This document shows, piece by piece, positions 29,586 to 38,903 of a DNA stretch of 64,000 nt. Each line of letters opens with the position of its first letter. Within the stretch, counting starts at the first letter, position 1. Source of the DNA: Gammaproteobacteria bacterium (GTDB lineage: Bacteria > Pseudomonadota > Gammaproteobacteria > Burkholderiales > Gallionellaceae). The translations under genes and the position numbers were made by a program. Below the pieces are notes generated by a model. It searched no databases, had not been told where the DNA came from, and saw nothing but the letters and a program-made list of their open reading frames with translations. The stretch lies in contig JAHIZO010000009.1 in NCBI GenBank assembly GCA_018814405.1, forward strand, positions 238,933 to 302,932, in the 5' to 3' direction.

Positions 29586-30895
29586 TTCGTTTCTCCTGCC
29601 ACCTGTCCGCCGACGATCACGGTCGCCATGGCATCGGGATCGATACGGCGACGGAAAGCGTCGTTGATCGCCCGCACATCCACCTGCTCGACACGCACCT
29701 GGAAGTCATCCAAATAAGTGAGTGGCAGATGGTAATAACCGATCACACTCAGATAATCCAGGATCTTGCGATTGCTATCGATGCGCAACGGGAAACCGCC
29801 GATGATGTTCTGTTTGGCGGCGCGCAGTTCAGCTTCGGTCACGCCTTTTTCCACGAAATCACGCGCGGTCGCACGCACCACCTGCAGAGCCTCATCCACC
29901 TGCTCGTTCTTGGTTTGCAAACCTATCTGGAACGCTCCCGGTTGCTGCATAGGCATGAAATAGCTGTACACGCTGTAGGCCATACCGCGCTTCTCGCGCA
30001 CTTCATTCATCAGGCGCGATACGAAGCCCCCGCCGCCCAGGATGTAGTTGCCGACATACAGAGTGAAATAATCCGGATCGTCGCGCGCGATCCCCGGTGC
30101 ACCGATCAGAATGTGACTTTGACTGGCGGGATGCGGGATGCGCTGTTCGCTTGGCCCCTCAAGGCTGTCCACTGCAGGCAAAGGCGCCACGCTGCCACGC
30201 TGCGGCAATCGTGCGGTCAGCTGCTGCGCGATGGCTTCTGCCTGTTGCCGCGTGACGTCTCCCATCAAGGCGACTACCGCATCTTTGGCTCCGTAGTGAG
30301 AACGGAAGAATTCGAACAAGTCGGCACGTTCCACCTTCTCGATATCCGCCACTTCAGCCTGCCAGCCGTAGGGATGCGCACCGAACACTGCCTTGCTGAA
30401 CGCTTTTTCAGACAGGAATTCAGGCTTGGTCTCAGCTTCACGCAAGGACGCGATCAGACGCGTCTTTTCGCGTACCAACACGTCTTGCGGGAATAGCGGT
30501 AGTTGCAACACGCGCGACAGGATATCCAGCGCCACCTCTCGCTCAGCAGAACTGCTCAAGGTACGCAAGGTCACTGAGGATCGGTCCGCATCAAAGCTGC
30601 TGCCGACACGTGCCCCGATATCGGCCAGCTTGCGCGCGATGTCATCTTCGCTCATGCCTGGCACACCCAGATCAAGCAAACCATGCGTCAGTCCGGCCAC
30701 GCCCTTCTTGTCCGCAGCATCATGGGCGCTACCGGCCGGGAAACTGACCGCCACATCGAGCATAGGCAGGTTATGGTCTTCCACGAAATAGACGTGCGCA
30801 CCGCTTGGCGCTTGCCAGTGTTGAATCTGCGGCGTTGCGAAAGCGCCTCCCGCAAGCCCGCACAGCAATACAAAGGAGAGCAATTTAGTGCGCAT
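29582..30895 (-). CDS. M16 (pitrilysin-like) family protein without zinc motif
   Basis: The 437 aa protein has a signal peptide (LLSFVLLCGLAGGAFA) and the M16 fold: FPAGSAHDAADKKGVAGL, then HPYGWQAEVADIEKV and the late GGGGFVSRLMNEVREKRGMAYSVYS, which corresponds to the R/Y substrate-binding motif. The HxxEH zinc motif is missing: the matching place reads LTHGLLDLG. It is therefore the likely non-catalytic partner of the upstream M16 protein, as in YmxG-type and mitochondrial processing peptidase pairs. It overlaps that gene by 11 nt. I chose the ATG at 30895. Confidence 0.9.
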
Positions 30896-32237
30896 GAGCG
30901 TGGCCTCCGTGCTGCGGCTTGTCGGCTGCAAGCGGTTGCGGGTCGAGTATCGCGACCGTCAGTTGGTCGTCGCGCAGAATGTCGCGCGCCACGGCTTGCA
31001 CCTGCTCCGCAGTCACAGACTGCAGTTTCCTCAACATCACCGGAATATCTTGATGTGTCAGTCCGATACTTTCCATCTGGCCGATCTGCATCGCCTGATA
31101 GAACAGAGAGTCGAGCTTGTACACTTCTGCTGCCGTGACTTGTGCGCGCACCCGCTTCAACTCTTCCTCACTCACGCCATCACGCACGATCATTTGCAAT
31201 TGTTCGCGTATCGCCGCTTCCAGTGCATCGACCGATGTACCCGCGGCAGGCGTGGCTTCTAGCGAGAACATGGTCGGGCCGCGCGAGGCATTGGCATAGC
31301 CGGCACCGATGCTGAGCGCCACTTGCTGTTCGCGCACCAACGACTTATTCAGACGGGCTGAATCGTTTCCGTCCAGCACTCCTGCCAGCACTGACAGTGC
31401 ATAGGGCTGCCAGTCTTTTTCAACATCCCGCAGGGTGGGGGCGTGATAAGCCATGACCAGATGCGGCAACTCTGCCGGCGCCTTGACCACGATACGCTTG
31501 ATGCCAAGCTGTGCCGGTTCTGCATAGTGTTTACGAACCGGCAGCTTTGCGGCACTGATCCGCCCGTAGTATTTCTTTGCCAAAGTGAACACCTGCTGCG
31601 CATCGACATCACCCGCGATGACCAATGTTGCGTTGCCGGGGGTATACCAAGTGCGGTACCAGTGACGGGCATCATCCGCCGTCATGTTATTCAAATCGTT
31701 CATCCAGCCGACGATAGGGTTGCGGTAAGGGTGCTCCTGATAGGCGATCGCCATCAAGCGTTCATCCAGCAAGGCGTGCGCATCATCATCGGTACGCCAG
31801 CGTCGCTCTTCCATCACCACGCGTATCTCTTTGGCGAACTCGGCATCGGTCAGATTCAGGTTGTGCATACGATCCGCTTCCAGTTTCATCGCCAGCTCCA
31901 GTTGCGATTTGTGCAATTGCTGGAAATAGGCGGTGTAATCGTAGCTGGTGAAAGCGTTCTCGCGTCCGCCTGCCGCGGCGATGCGTCGCGAGAATTCACC
32001 GACGGGAACCGCTTTCGTACCCTTGAACATCATGTGTTCCAATACGTGGGCGACACCGGTCACGCCGGTCTTTTCGTCCATGCTGCCCGCGCGATACCAA
32101 ATCTGTTGCACGATCACCGGTGCCCGCCGATCTTCTTTTACGATGACCTTCAGTCCGTTGGATAGCGTCTGCTCGAACACCTCGGCTTGTGCGCCGATCG
32201 CGATGAGCAAACCAACACAGAATGCATAAAATCTCAT
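30885..32237 (-). CDS. M16 family zinc metallopeptidase, periplasmic
   Basis: The 450 aa protein has a signal peptide (AFCVGLLIAIGAQA) and the inverted zinc motif HVLEHMMFKG with a downstream Glu in the LAMKLEADRMHNL region, all as in active M16 peptidases. The family-typical GDVDAQQVFTLAKKYYG also follows. It is followed by the motif-lacking paralog, with which it probably forms a heterodimer. The C-terminus is His-rich (QHGGHAHAH), possibly a metal-binding tail. Substrates are unknown; relatives degrade peptides. Confidence 0.92.
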   Translation of the reverse strand: MRFYAFCVGLLIAIGAQAEVFEQTLSNGLKVIVKEDRRAPVIVQQIWYRAGSMDEKTGVTGVAHVLEHMMFKGTKAVPVGEFSRRIAAAGGRENAFTSYDYTAYFQQLHKSQLELAMKLEADRMHNLNLTDAEFAKEIRVVMEERRWRTDDDAHALLDERLMAIAYQEHPYRNPIVGWMNDLNNMTADDARHWYRTWYTPGNATLVIAGDVDAQQVFTLAKKYYGRISAAKLPVRKHYAEPAQLGIKRIVVKAPAELPHLVMAYHAPTLRDVEKDWQPYALSVLAGVLDGNDSARLNKSLVREQQVALSIGAGYANASRGPTMFSLEATPAAGTSVDALEAAIREQLQMIVRDGVSEEELKRVRAQVTAAEVYKLDSLFYQAMQIGQMESIGLTHQDIPVMLRKLQSVTAEQVQAVARDILRDDQLTVAILDPQPLAADKPQHGGHAHAH

Positions 32238-32304
32238 GTAAATCGTCCTGAAACGTTAAAATGCGGGCGCATTATGCGACATTCCACCCAACCTTTCCCA
32301 GCCC

Positions 32305-33258
32305 ATGTTCAGTTTCCTGAAAAAAGACGACCCTTCCAGCGAACCCCGTGATAGCGGCTGGGCCAAGCGCTTGCGCGATGGTTTGGCGCGGACCGGTGGA
32401 CAACTGACCGCCCTGCTGGTTCCCGGCGCACGCATCGACGAAGAACTTTATGAAGAGCTGGAAACACTACTCATCACGGCGGATGTGGGTATGGAAGCCA
32501 CGCAGACCCTGCTCGCCGATGTGCGTCGCCAAGTGAAGGAACAGCGCCTGACCGAGGCGAGCCAGCTGAAAGAGGCCTTGGCACACGCACTGCTGAAATT
32601 GCTGCAACCACTGGCCAAGCCGCTGGACGTCACCCCGCATAAACCATTCGTCATCATGCTGTGCGGCGTCAACGGTGCCGGCAAGACCACCTCCATCGGC
32701 AAACTGGCCAAGCATTTCCAGAATCAGGGCAAGTCCGTCCTGCTCGCTGCCGGGGACACCTTCCGTGCCGCAGCACGTGAGCAGCTGATGGAATGGGGCA
32801 AGCGCAACGACGTGACCGTCATCGCGCAACAGAGCGGCGATGCCGCCGCGGTGATCTTTGATGCGGTGCAAGCCGCACAGGCACGCGGTATCGACGTGGT
32901 ACTGGCCGACACGGCTGGTCGTCTGGCCACGCAGGCGCATTTGATGGAAGAGATCAAGAAGGTGAAGCGCGTGATCGACAAAGCGCTACCCGGCGCGCCG
33001 CACGAGGTGTTGCTGGTGCTGGATGCCAACACCGGCCAGAACGCATTGTCACAGGTGAAAGCCTTTGGTGATGCATTGGATGTCAGCGGCCTAGTGTTGA
33101 CCAAACTGGATGGCACGGCCAAGGGCGGCGTCATCGCCGCTATCGCACGCGCGCATCCCATCCCGGTACGTTTCATCGGTGTCGGCGAAGGGGTGGACGA
33201 CCTCAAACCTTTCAACGCGGAAGACTTCATCACCGCCCTGCTGGATATCGAGCGATGA
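32305..33258 (+). CDS. ftsY: Signal recognition particle receptor FtsY
   Basis: FtsY is the membrane-associated GTPase that receives SRP-ribosome complexes. The 317 aa protein has a short acidic N-terminus, the N domain (about 25-110) and the G domain with GVNGAGKTTSIGKLA, the DTFRAAAREQL insertion-box start, DTAGR and TKLDGTAKGG. It is shorter than the E. coli protein, which has a long acidic A domain. It starts the ftsY-ftsE-ftsX set with 4 nt overlaps. TAAAATGCGGGCGC lies about 45 nt upstream as a likely -10 region. Confidence 0.97.
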   Translation: MFSFLKKDDPSSEPRDSGWAKRLRDGLARTGGQLTALLVPGARIDEELYEELETLLITADVGMEATQTLLADVRRQVKEQRLTEASQLKEALAHALLKLLQPLAKPLDVTPHKPFVIMLCGVNGAGKTTSIGKLAKHFQNQGKSVLLAAGDTFRAAAREQLMEWGKRNDVTVIAQQSGDAAAVIFDAVQAAQARGIDVVLADTAGRLATQAHLMEEIKKVKRVIDKALPGAPHEVLLVLDANTGQNALSQVKAFGDALDVSGLVLTKLDGTAKGGVIAAIARAHPIPVRFIGVGEGVDDLKPFNAEDFITALLDIER

Positions 33259-33920
33259 TCCGTTTCGGCCAAGTTTACAAACGCTATCCGGGCGGACACG
33301 AGGCCTTGCAAGACGTGAGTTTCGACATCGCCAAAGGCGAGATGGTGTATCTCACCGGCCATTCCGGCGCCGGAAAAAGCACCTTATTGAAGCTGGTCGC
33401 CGCCATCGAACGCCCCACCAGCGGCAGCGTACTGATCGACGGCCACAACATCCGCGCCATCAAGCGCGAAGCGATCCCGGCTTTGCGCCGCAACATCGGC
33501 CTGATTTTCCAAGACCATAAACTACTGTTCGACCGCAATGCATTCGACAATGTGATCCTGCCCTTGCAGATCAGCGGATTCGATCATCGCGAAGCCGCCA
33601 AGCGCGTGCGTGCGGCGTTGGATAAAGTCGGTCTACTGTCGCGCGAGAAAGCCAATCCGATCGCGCTTTCCGGCGGTGAACAGCAACGGCTGTGCATCGC
33701 GCGCGCCATCGTTACCCGGCCTGACATCCTGTTGGCAGATGAACCCACAGGCAATCTCGATGCTGATTATTCCAGCGAGATATTGAATATTTTCAAGTCA
33801 TTCCATCAGGTCGGTGTGACGCTACTGATCTCAACGCACGACCAGAGTGTGCTGCAACGCTTCCCTGCCAGAGCACTGCATCTGGACCATGGCGTGTTGC
33901 AACAAGGTACCGCCGCATGA
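33255..33920 (+). CDS. ftsE: Cell division ABC-type ATPase FtsE
   Basis: FtsE works with FtsX at the division ring to activate peptidoglycan hydrolases. The 221 aa protein has Walker [11 protein letters not shown]-loop LIFQDHKLL, the signature LSGGEQQR, Walker [13 protein letters not shown] and the H-loop STHD. It overlaps ftsY and ftsX by 4 nt each. Confidence 0.97.
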   Translation: MIRFGQVYKRYPGGHEALQDVSFDIAKGEMVYLTGHSGAGKSTLLKLVAAIERPTSGSVLIDGHNIRAIKREAIPALRRNIGLIFQDHKLLFDRNAFDNVILPLQISGFDHREAAKRVRAALDKVGLLSREKANPIALSGGEQQRLCIARAIVTRPDILLADEPTGNLDADYSSEILNIFKSFHQVGVTLLISTHDQSVLQRFPARALHLDHGVLQQGTAA

Positions 33921-34822
33921 AGCGCCTGCGTGAACACTTTCATGTGTTGCAAACCACCTTGCGCCGACTGTGGCTGACACCCGGTGCCTCGTTACTCAAC
34001 ATGACTATCATCGGCATCGCACTGAGTCTTCCGGTCGGCGCCTATGTGCTGTTAAAAAGTGTGCAGCAACTCGCGTCAACGGTAGCTGATGCCCCACAGA
34101 TCAGCGCATTCCTGGATGCAGGCAAGCGCGACACTGAACTAAGTGCTCTAAAGGAAAAACTGGAAGGTATCGAACGTATCGCCAAAGTGGAATTCGTCTC
34201 GCGTGACGCCGCGCTGCAGCAATTGCAGCAAAGTACCGGCGTGTCGGACATGATCGGCGATCTGCCGCATAACCCGTTGCCGGATACTTTCATCATCTAC
34301 CCCAAGGTGACGGATACAGCAGCAATGGAAGCACTGTTTCAAGAGCTTCAGTCTTGGAAGCAGTTCGATCATGTGCAGCTAGACTCGGCTTGGATCAAAA
34401 AGCTGGATGCGCTGCTTAACTTGGGCAGATTGGCAACGGCCATCCTCGCCACCAGTTTGAGTCTGGCCTTGATCGCCATCACGTTCAACACCATACGTTT
34501 GCAGATTCTGACACGCCGCGACGAGATCGAAGTGACCAAGCTGATCGGTGCCAGCGACAGCTTCATCCGCCGTCCTTTCCTCTATTTCGGCCTACTGCAA
34601 GGATTGACCGGCGGCTTCGTAGCCTGGCTACTGGTCTCCGCCAGCTTGTGGCTACTGAATGGCAGCTTGGTCAATTTGACCCAGCTGTATGCCAGCGACT
34701 TCCTGTTACATCCGCTTTCCTGGCCCGACAGTCTCGCCCTGTTCGTCTTTTCAGGCTATCTGGGGTGGCTGGGGGCTTGGTTCTCTGTCTCACAGCATCT
34801 GTGGCAGATTGAACCGCGTTGA
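33917..34822 (+). CDS. ftsX: Cell division membrane protein FtsX
   Basis: FtsX is the integral partner of FtsE and links ATP hydrolysis to cell-wall hydrolase activation. The 301 aa protein has four helices (about 25-45, 178-198, 225-245 and 270-290) with a periplasmic loop of about 120 residues between the first two. The TRRDEIEVTKLIGASDSFIR segment is the conserved cytoplasmic loop of the family. It is followed by rpoH with its own promoter. Confidence 0.95.
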   Translation: MKRLREHFHVLQTTLRRLWLTPGASLLNMTIIGIALSLPVGAYVLLKSVQQLASTVADAPQISAFLDAGKRDTELSALKEKLEGIERIAKVEFVSRDAALQQLQQSTGVSDMIGDLPHNPLPDTFIIYPKVTDTAAMEALFQELQSWKQFDHVQLDSAWIKKLDALLNLGRLATAILATSLSLALIAITFNTIRLQILTRRDEIEVTKLIGASDSFIRRPFLYFGLLQGLTGGFVAWLLVSASLWLLNGSLVNLTQLYASDFLLHPLSWPDSLALFVFSGYLGWLGAWFSVSQHLWQIEPR

Positions 34823-34835
34823 ACTAAATTCCACT

Positions 34836-34865
34836 TTGGCACTCTCTAGGCAGGAGTGCTAGAAT
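34836..34865 (+). promoter_or_regulatory. rpoH promoter overlapped by a CIRCE-like HrcA operator
   Basis: TTGGCACTC (34836-34844), nine bases, then GAGTGCTAG (34854-34862). The CIRCE consensus is TTAGCACTC-N9-GAGTGCTAA; the match is 16 of 18 with perfect spacing, and the two changes are symmetric. The same DNA supplies -35 TTGGCA (34836-34841), an 18 nt spacer and -10 TAGAAT (34860-34865). HrcA bound here would cover the whole promoter. Confidence 0.85.
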
Positions 34866-34886
34866 CACCCCCAAGGAGGAAAGACC

Positions 34887-35744
34887 ATGAATGCAAGCAT
34901 GAATTTGCCGATTCCAACAGCCGCAGGCGGCCTAGATGGCTACGTGCAGGCCGTGAATCGCATTCCGGTATTGACCCATGAGCAAGAGCTGGAACTGGCG
35001 ACACGCTTCCGCCAGCAAAACGACCTTGATGCAGCACGTCAATTGGTGCTGTCGCATCTGCGCGTGGTGGTCAGCGTTGCTCGCGGCTACACGGGCTACG
35101 GCCTGCCGCAGGCCGACCTGATCCAGGAAGGCAACATCGGCCTGATGAAAGCGGTAAAGCGTTACGACCCAGAGCGCGGCGTACGCTTGGTGTCATTCGC
35201 CCTGCACTGGATCCGTGCCGAGATCCATGAGTTTGTCATTCGCAACTGGCGCATGGTCAAGATCGCCACCACCAAATCACAGCGAAAATTGTTCTTCAAT
35301 CTGCGCAGCCTTAAGAAAGGCTTGGATCCGTTGCGTCCGCAGCAGGTCAGCGAGATCGCGCAACAGCTGAACGTCAGCGAGCATGATGTGGTGGAGATGG
35401 AATCCCGTTTCGCCGGACATGAACTCTCGCTGGATCCTTTGTCGAGCAATGACGATGATGAGAGCTACGCGCCTGTGCAGTATCTGGCGGATGACGAAGC
35501 ACATGAACCTTCAGTTATTCTGGAAACATCGGAGCGCGAGCATCTGCAATCGACAGGGCTAGCCAATGCCTTATCTGCATTGGATGAACGCAGCCGCCGT
35601 ATCGTGGAAGCCCGCTGGCTGACTGAGGATAGCAGCGCCACGCTACATGAGCTGGCAGCCGAGTTCGGAGTATCAGCAGAACGAATCCGCCAGATTGAAC
35701 AAAAGGCATTCAGCAAGATGGGCGGCCTGCTGACCCAAGCTTAA
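34887..35744 (+). CDS. rpoH: RNA polymerase sigma-32, heat shock
   Basis: RpoH directs heat-shock transcription. The 285 aa protein has region 2 (LVLSHLRVVVSVARGYTGYGLPQ, here split, then FALHWIRAEIHEFVIRNWR), the RpoH box QRKLFFNLRSLKKG and region 4 (LAAEFGVSAERIRQIEQKAF). AAGGAGG precedes the ATG. A CIRCE-like operator over the promoter places it under HrcA. It is followed by a strong terminator. Confidence 0.97.
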   Translation: MNASMNLPIPTAAGGLDGYVQAVNRIPVLTHEQELELATRFRQQNDLDAARQLVLSHLRVVVSVARGYTGYGLPQADLIQEGNIGLMKAVKRYDPERGVRLVSFALHWIRAEIHEFVIRNWRMVKIATTKSQRKLFFNLRSLKKGLDPLRPQQVSEIAQQLNVSEHDVVEMESRFAGHELSLDPLSSNDDDESYAPVQYLADDEAHEPSVILETSEREHLQSTGLANALSALDERSRRIVEARWLTEDSSATLHELAAEFGVSAERIRQIEQKAFSKMGGLLTQA

Positions 35745-35763
35745 GCTGGTTTCTCCGCCCACA

Positions 35764-35791
35764 AAAAAGCCGCAGCAAGCTGCGGCTTTTT
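35764..35791. terminator. Bidirectional terminator between rpoH and sspB
   Basis: AAAAAGCCGCAGC (35764-35776) and its reverse complement (35779-35791) form a perfect 13-bp stem with A-run and T-run flanks. It serves rpoH (plus) and sspB (minus), which ends at 35794. Confidence 0.9.
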
Positions 35792-35793
35792 CA

Positions 35794-36192
35794 TTATTTG
35801 ACCACCTTGAGCTGTGGCCTACCAGTCGGCGTCGGAGGAGAATCTTCCGGCGGTTCTGATGAAGAGAGCGGCGCAGGTTCCCCAGCCTGAAACACCAATC
35901 CCTGCCCAGTCTCTTTGGCAAAGATCCCGATGACAGCTGCCACAGGAATCATCAATTGGTGTGCAACACCACCAAAGCGACCATTGCAGCTGATGTCCTC
36001 ATTACCGAGCTGCAGGTTCTTCACTGCATCCCCACCTACATTGAGGACGATTTGCCCATCCTTGACGTAACCAGCCGGCACTTGTGTGTACTCATCCACC
36101 TGCACCGCCAAATAAGGGGTATATCCAGTATCCGCGCACCATTCATAGATGGCGCGGATCAGGTAGGGCTTAGTGGATGGCTCGTCGATCAT
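35794..36192 (-). CDS. sspB: ClpXP specificity-enhancing factor SspB
   Basis: SspB delivers ssrA-tagged proteins to the ClpXP protease. The 132 aa protein has the substrate-binding domain (TKPYLIRAIYEWCADTGYTPYLAV, here in parts, and CNGRFGGVAHQLMIPVAAVIGIFAKE). A flexible Pro/Ser-rich linker follows, and the C-terminal ClpX-binding motif GRPQLKVVK matches the E. coli tail closely. It lies 5 nt after sspA. Confidence 0.96.
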   Translation of the reverse strand: MIDEPSTKPYLIRAIYEWCADTGYTPYLAVQVDEYTQVPAGYVKDGQIVLNVGGDAVKNLQLGNEDISCNGRFGGVAHQLMIPVAAVIGIFAKETGQGLVFQAGEPAPLSSSEPPEDSPPTPTGRPQLKVVK

Positions 36193-36197
36193 GGCAA

Positions 36198-36797
36198 TTA
36201 CTTGCGCATGGCCTTTTCGGCTGGCGTCAACGCTTCGATGAAGCCCTGACGAGAGAACAGACGCTCGGCGTACTTCATCATCGGCGTGGAATCCTTGTCT
36301 AGCTGGATACCATAGTGCTCAAGACGCCACAGCAACGGCGCGATCGCCACGTCCAGCATGGAGAACTCGTCACCCAGCATGAACTTCTGCTTGGAGAAGA
36401 TCGGTGCGATCTGAGTCAGATTGGCTTCAACTGCCGCACGTGCCTTCTCTTGCACTTTGGCGTTGCTGCTTTCCAGACCTTCGATATGGCAGAACAACTC
36501 CTGCTCAAAGCGATGCAGGAACAGACGGGCACGAGCGCGCATCACCGGATCAGGCGGCATCAGTTGAGGATGAGGGAAGCGCTCATCGATATATTCGTTG
36601 ATGATATTAGCCTCGTACAGGATGAGGTCACGTTCGACCAGCACCGGCACCTTGTTGTACGGATTCATCACCGCCAGATCTTCCGGCATGTTGAATACGT
36701 CCACATCGATTACCTCAAAGTCCATGCCTTTTTCAAACAGCACGAAACGGCAACGATGGCTATAGGGATCGGTTGTACCCGAGTAAAGTGTCATCAT
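36198..36797 (-). CDS. sspA: Stringent starvation protein A (RNA polymerase-associated, GST fold)
   Basis: SspA binds RNA polymerase and affects acid and stationary-phase gene expression. The 199 aa protein has a thioredoxin-like N-terminal half (LYSGTTDPYSHRCRFVLFEKG, here in parts, with NKVPVLVERD and ILYEANIINEYIDERFPHPQL) and a helical C-terminal half. I chose the ATG at 36797 with AGGTGG upstream; the GTG at 36806 is less likely. Its location beside the petABC genes is standard in betaproteobacteria. Confidence 0.95.
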   Translation of the reverse strand: MMTLYSGTTDPYSHRCRFVLFEKGMDFEVIDVDVFNMPEDLAVMNPYNKVPVLVERDLILYEANIINEYIDERFPHPQLMPPDPVMRARARLFLHRFEQELFCHIEGLESSNAKVQEKARAAVEANLTQIAPIFSKQKFMLGDEFSMLDVAIAPLLWRLEHYGIQLDKDSTPMMKYAERLFSRQGFIEALTPAEKAMRK

Positions 36798-36834
36798 AAA
36801 AACCACCTAAAAACAATATGTAGCGTTAAAAACC

Positions 36835-36863
36835 AAATGGCGGGGCAAGTTGCCCCGCCATTT
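36835..36863 (-). terminator. Rho-independent terminator of the petABC operon
   Basis: Perfect 14-bp arms AAATGGCGGGGCAA (36835-36848) and TTGCCCCGCCATTT (36850-36863), practical loop about 5 nt. On the minus strand the T-run GGTTTTTAA follows. It lies 60 nt after the petC stop and before sspA. Confidence 0.88.
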
Positions 36864-36922
36864 CGGCGCAGACTGCAACGGGGGCGGAAACTAACACAAA
36901 CCGCCCACCGAATTCAATCTCC

Positions 36923-37645
36923 TTAGTGAATGTCCTTCCAGATTTCCTTCTTCAAGGCGTACATCAAGCCCAGCAGAACAGACAAGAATGCCAAAACAGC
37001 CCACCCGATCTGATGGCGAATCAGGATTGCAGGTTCGCTCATGAACACCAGATAGTTGGTCAAGTCACCGATAGCATGATCGTACTCCTCGGCTGACATG
37101 GAGCCAGCTTCCTTGATCTTCAGTTTGGCGACATGACCTTCATGCATCTCGGCTTCCTGCTCACCTTGCAGGTCAGCCAATACGAACGGCATGCCCACGC
37201 TAGGGAACACGATGTTGTTCCAACCACTGGGGCGGCTGGAATCAGCATAGAAGGTACGCATGTAGGTGTACAACCAATCCGCACTGCGTGAACGAGCGAT
37301 CACACTCAGGTCCGGCGGAGCTACACCGTAAGCCATCTTGGCAGAGTTTGGATCCATCGCTGCTTGCATGGTCGAACCCACCTTGACGTCTTCAGGCAAC
37401 TCCAGTTCAACCGTTATCTGATCATCAGACATGCCGATATCATTCAATCGGTTATAGCGCATGGCAGATGCCGAGTGGCAAGCCAAGCAACGCGAGGTGA
37501 ACAATTTTGCACCACGCTGAAGGGAAGCCTGATCCTGCAGATTCAGCGGTGCCTTATCCAGCTGCACACCGCCTTCGCTGGCATTGGCAAGAACCGGCAT
37601 GCAGGCCAACATCGCCCATACGATTACTTTCTTGATTGCTTTCAT
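36923..37645 (-). CDS. petC: Cytochrome c1 of the bc1 complex
   Basis: This subunit takes electrons from the Rieske protein and passes them to a soluble cytochrome c. The 240 aa protein has a signal peptide (VIVWAMLACMPVLANA), the haem site CLACHSASAMRYNRL, a likely Met ligand region near QAAMDPNSAKMAYGVAPPDLS (read in parts) and a C-terminal anchor helix (GWAVLAFLSVLLGLMYALKKEIW, about 211-233). It lies 19 nt after petB. Confidence 0.95.
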   Translation of the reverse strand: MKAIKKVIVWAMLACMPVLANASEGGVQLDKAPLNLQDQASLQRGAKLFTSRCLACHSASAMRYNRLNDIGMSDDQITVELELPEDVKVGSTMQAAMDPNSAKMAYGVAPPDLSVIARSRSADWLYTYMRTFYADSSRPSGWNNIVFPSVGMPFVLADLQGEQEAEMHEGHVAKLKIKEAGSMSAEEYDHAIGDLTNYLVFMSEPAILIRHQIGWAVLAFLSVLLGLMYALKKEIWKDIH

Positions 37646-37664
37646 TTCAACGAACCCCTCTCAA

Positions 37665-38903
37665 TTATTTGGACGTCACACGATCAGGCTCGGGCTTGCA
37701 TGCGTCGATCTTCGTATACCAAGGCATCAGGAAGAAGAACGCGAAATACACGACCGCCAAGATGCGCGAGATCAGAGTGTAGGTTTCCGTTGCCGGCATC
37801 AGGCCGAGATAGCCCAAGCCGACGAAGCTCACTACGAAAGCCGCCAGAAAGGTTTTGTAGATCGGGCCGCGGTAGCGGATCGACTTGACCGGACCGCGAT
37901 CCAGCCATGGCAACGCGAAGAAGATCACAGTTGCCACGCCCATCGCCACCACGCCTGGGAACTGCGAACCGAACATCGGCGGCACAGCACGCAGAATGGC
38001 GTAGTAAGGGGTGAAGTACCAGACCGGCGCGATATGCTCCGGCGTCTTCATCGGGTTGGCCGGCACGAAGTTGTTGTACTCCAGGAAGTAGCCGCCCATA
38101 TCCGGTGCAAAGAACACCACCGCACTGAACACCATCAGGAAGGCGACTGCAGCCACACCGTCCTTGACCACCATGTAGGGGAAGAACGGTACGCCGTCCA
38201 GAGGTATACCGTTGGCATCCTTGTGCTTCTTGATCTCGACACCGTCCGGGTTGTTGGAGCCTACTTCATGCAGCGCCACCAAGTGGGCAACGATGATCAG
38301 CACCAACACCAGCGGGATCGCCACCACGTGCAGCGCGAAGAAGCGGTTCAGTGTGATATCGGATACCACGAAGTCGCCACGGATCATGATTGCCAGATCC
38401 GGACCGATGAACGGCACGGAAGAGAACAGGTTCACGATCACCTGCGCACCCCAGAAGGACATCTGCCCCCATGGCAACAGATAGCCCATGAATGCCTCAC
38501 CCATCAAAGCCAGATAGATGATCATGCCGATGATCCACAGCAGTTCACGCGGCTTGCGATAGGAACCGTACATAAGACCACGGAACATATGCAGATAGAT
38601 CACCACGAAGAACATCGAAGCGCCAGTGGAGTGGATGTAACGCAACAGCCAGCCCCACTGCACATCACGCATGATGTATTCGACCGATGCGAACGCGAAC
38701 AATGCATCCGGCTTGTAGTTCATGGTCAGGAAGATACCGCTGAGGATCTGGATGACCAGAACCAACAGCGCCAAGCCACCGAAGAAGTACCAGAAGTTGA
38801 AGTTCTTAGGTGCGTAATACTCGGACAGGTGCGCTTTCCAGGTCGAAACTACTGGAAAACGCTCATCGACCCAAGCGAGCAGGCTTTTTAGAAGATTCAT
38901 CAT
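37665..38903 (-). CDS. petB: Cytochrome b of the bc1 complex
   Basis: This is the quinol-oxidising and quinone-reducing core subunit with haems bL and bH. At 412 aa it shows the paired His helices (GWLLRYIHSTGASMFFVVIYLHMFRG read in parts, and FFALHVVAIPLVLVLIIVAHLVALHEVG in parts). It also has the Qo-site motif, seen as PVWYFTPYYAILRA in place of the classic PEWYFLF. About eight helices are expected. It overlaps petA by 4 nt. Confidence 0.96.
   Translation of the reverse strand: MMNLLKSLLAWVDERFPVVSTWKAHLSEYYAPKNFNFWYFFGGLALLVLVIQILSGIFLTMNYKPDALFAFASVEYIMRDVQWGWLLRYIHSTGASMFFVVIYLHMFRGLMYGSYRKPRELLWIIGMIIYLALMGEAFMGYLLPWGQMSFWGAQVIVNLFSSVPFIGPDLAIMIRGDFVVSDITLNRFFALHVVAIPLVLVLIIVAHLVALHEVGSNNPDGVEIKKHKDANGIPLDGVPFFPYMVVKDGVAAVAFLMVFSAVVFFAPDMGGYFLEYNNFVPANPMKTPEHIAPVWYFTPYYAILRAVPPMFGSQFPGVVAMGVATVIFFALPWLDRGPVKSIRYRGPIYKTFLAAFVVSFVGLGYLGLMPATETYTLISRILAVVYFAFFFLMPWYTKIDACKPEPDRVTSK

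Noticed and set aside
37584..38891. Long plus-strand open frame (435 codons) opposite petB, very rich in His, Gln and Asp
   Set aside because: The composition is that of the complement of a membrane protein gene. No start signal or motif is present.
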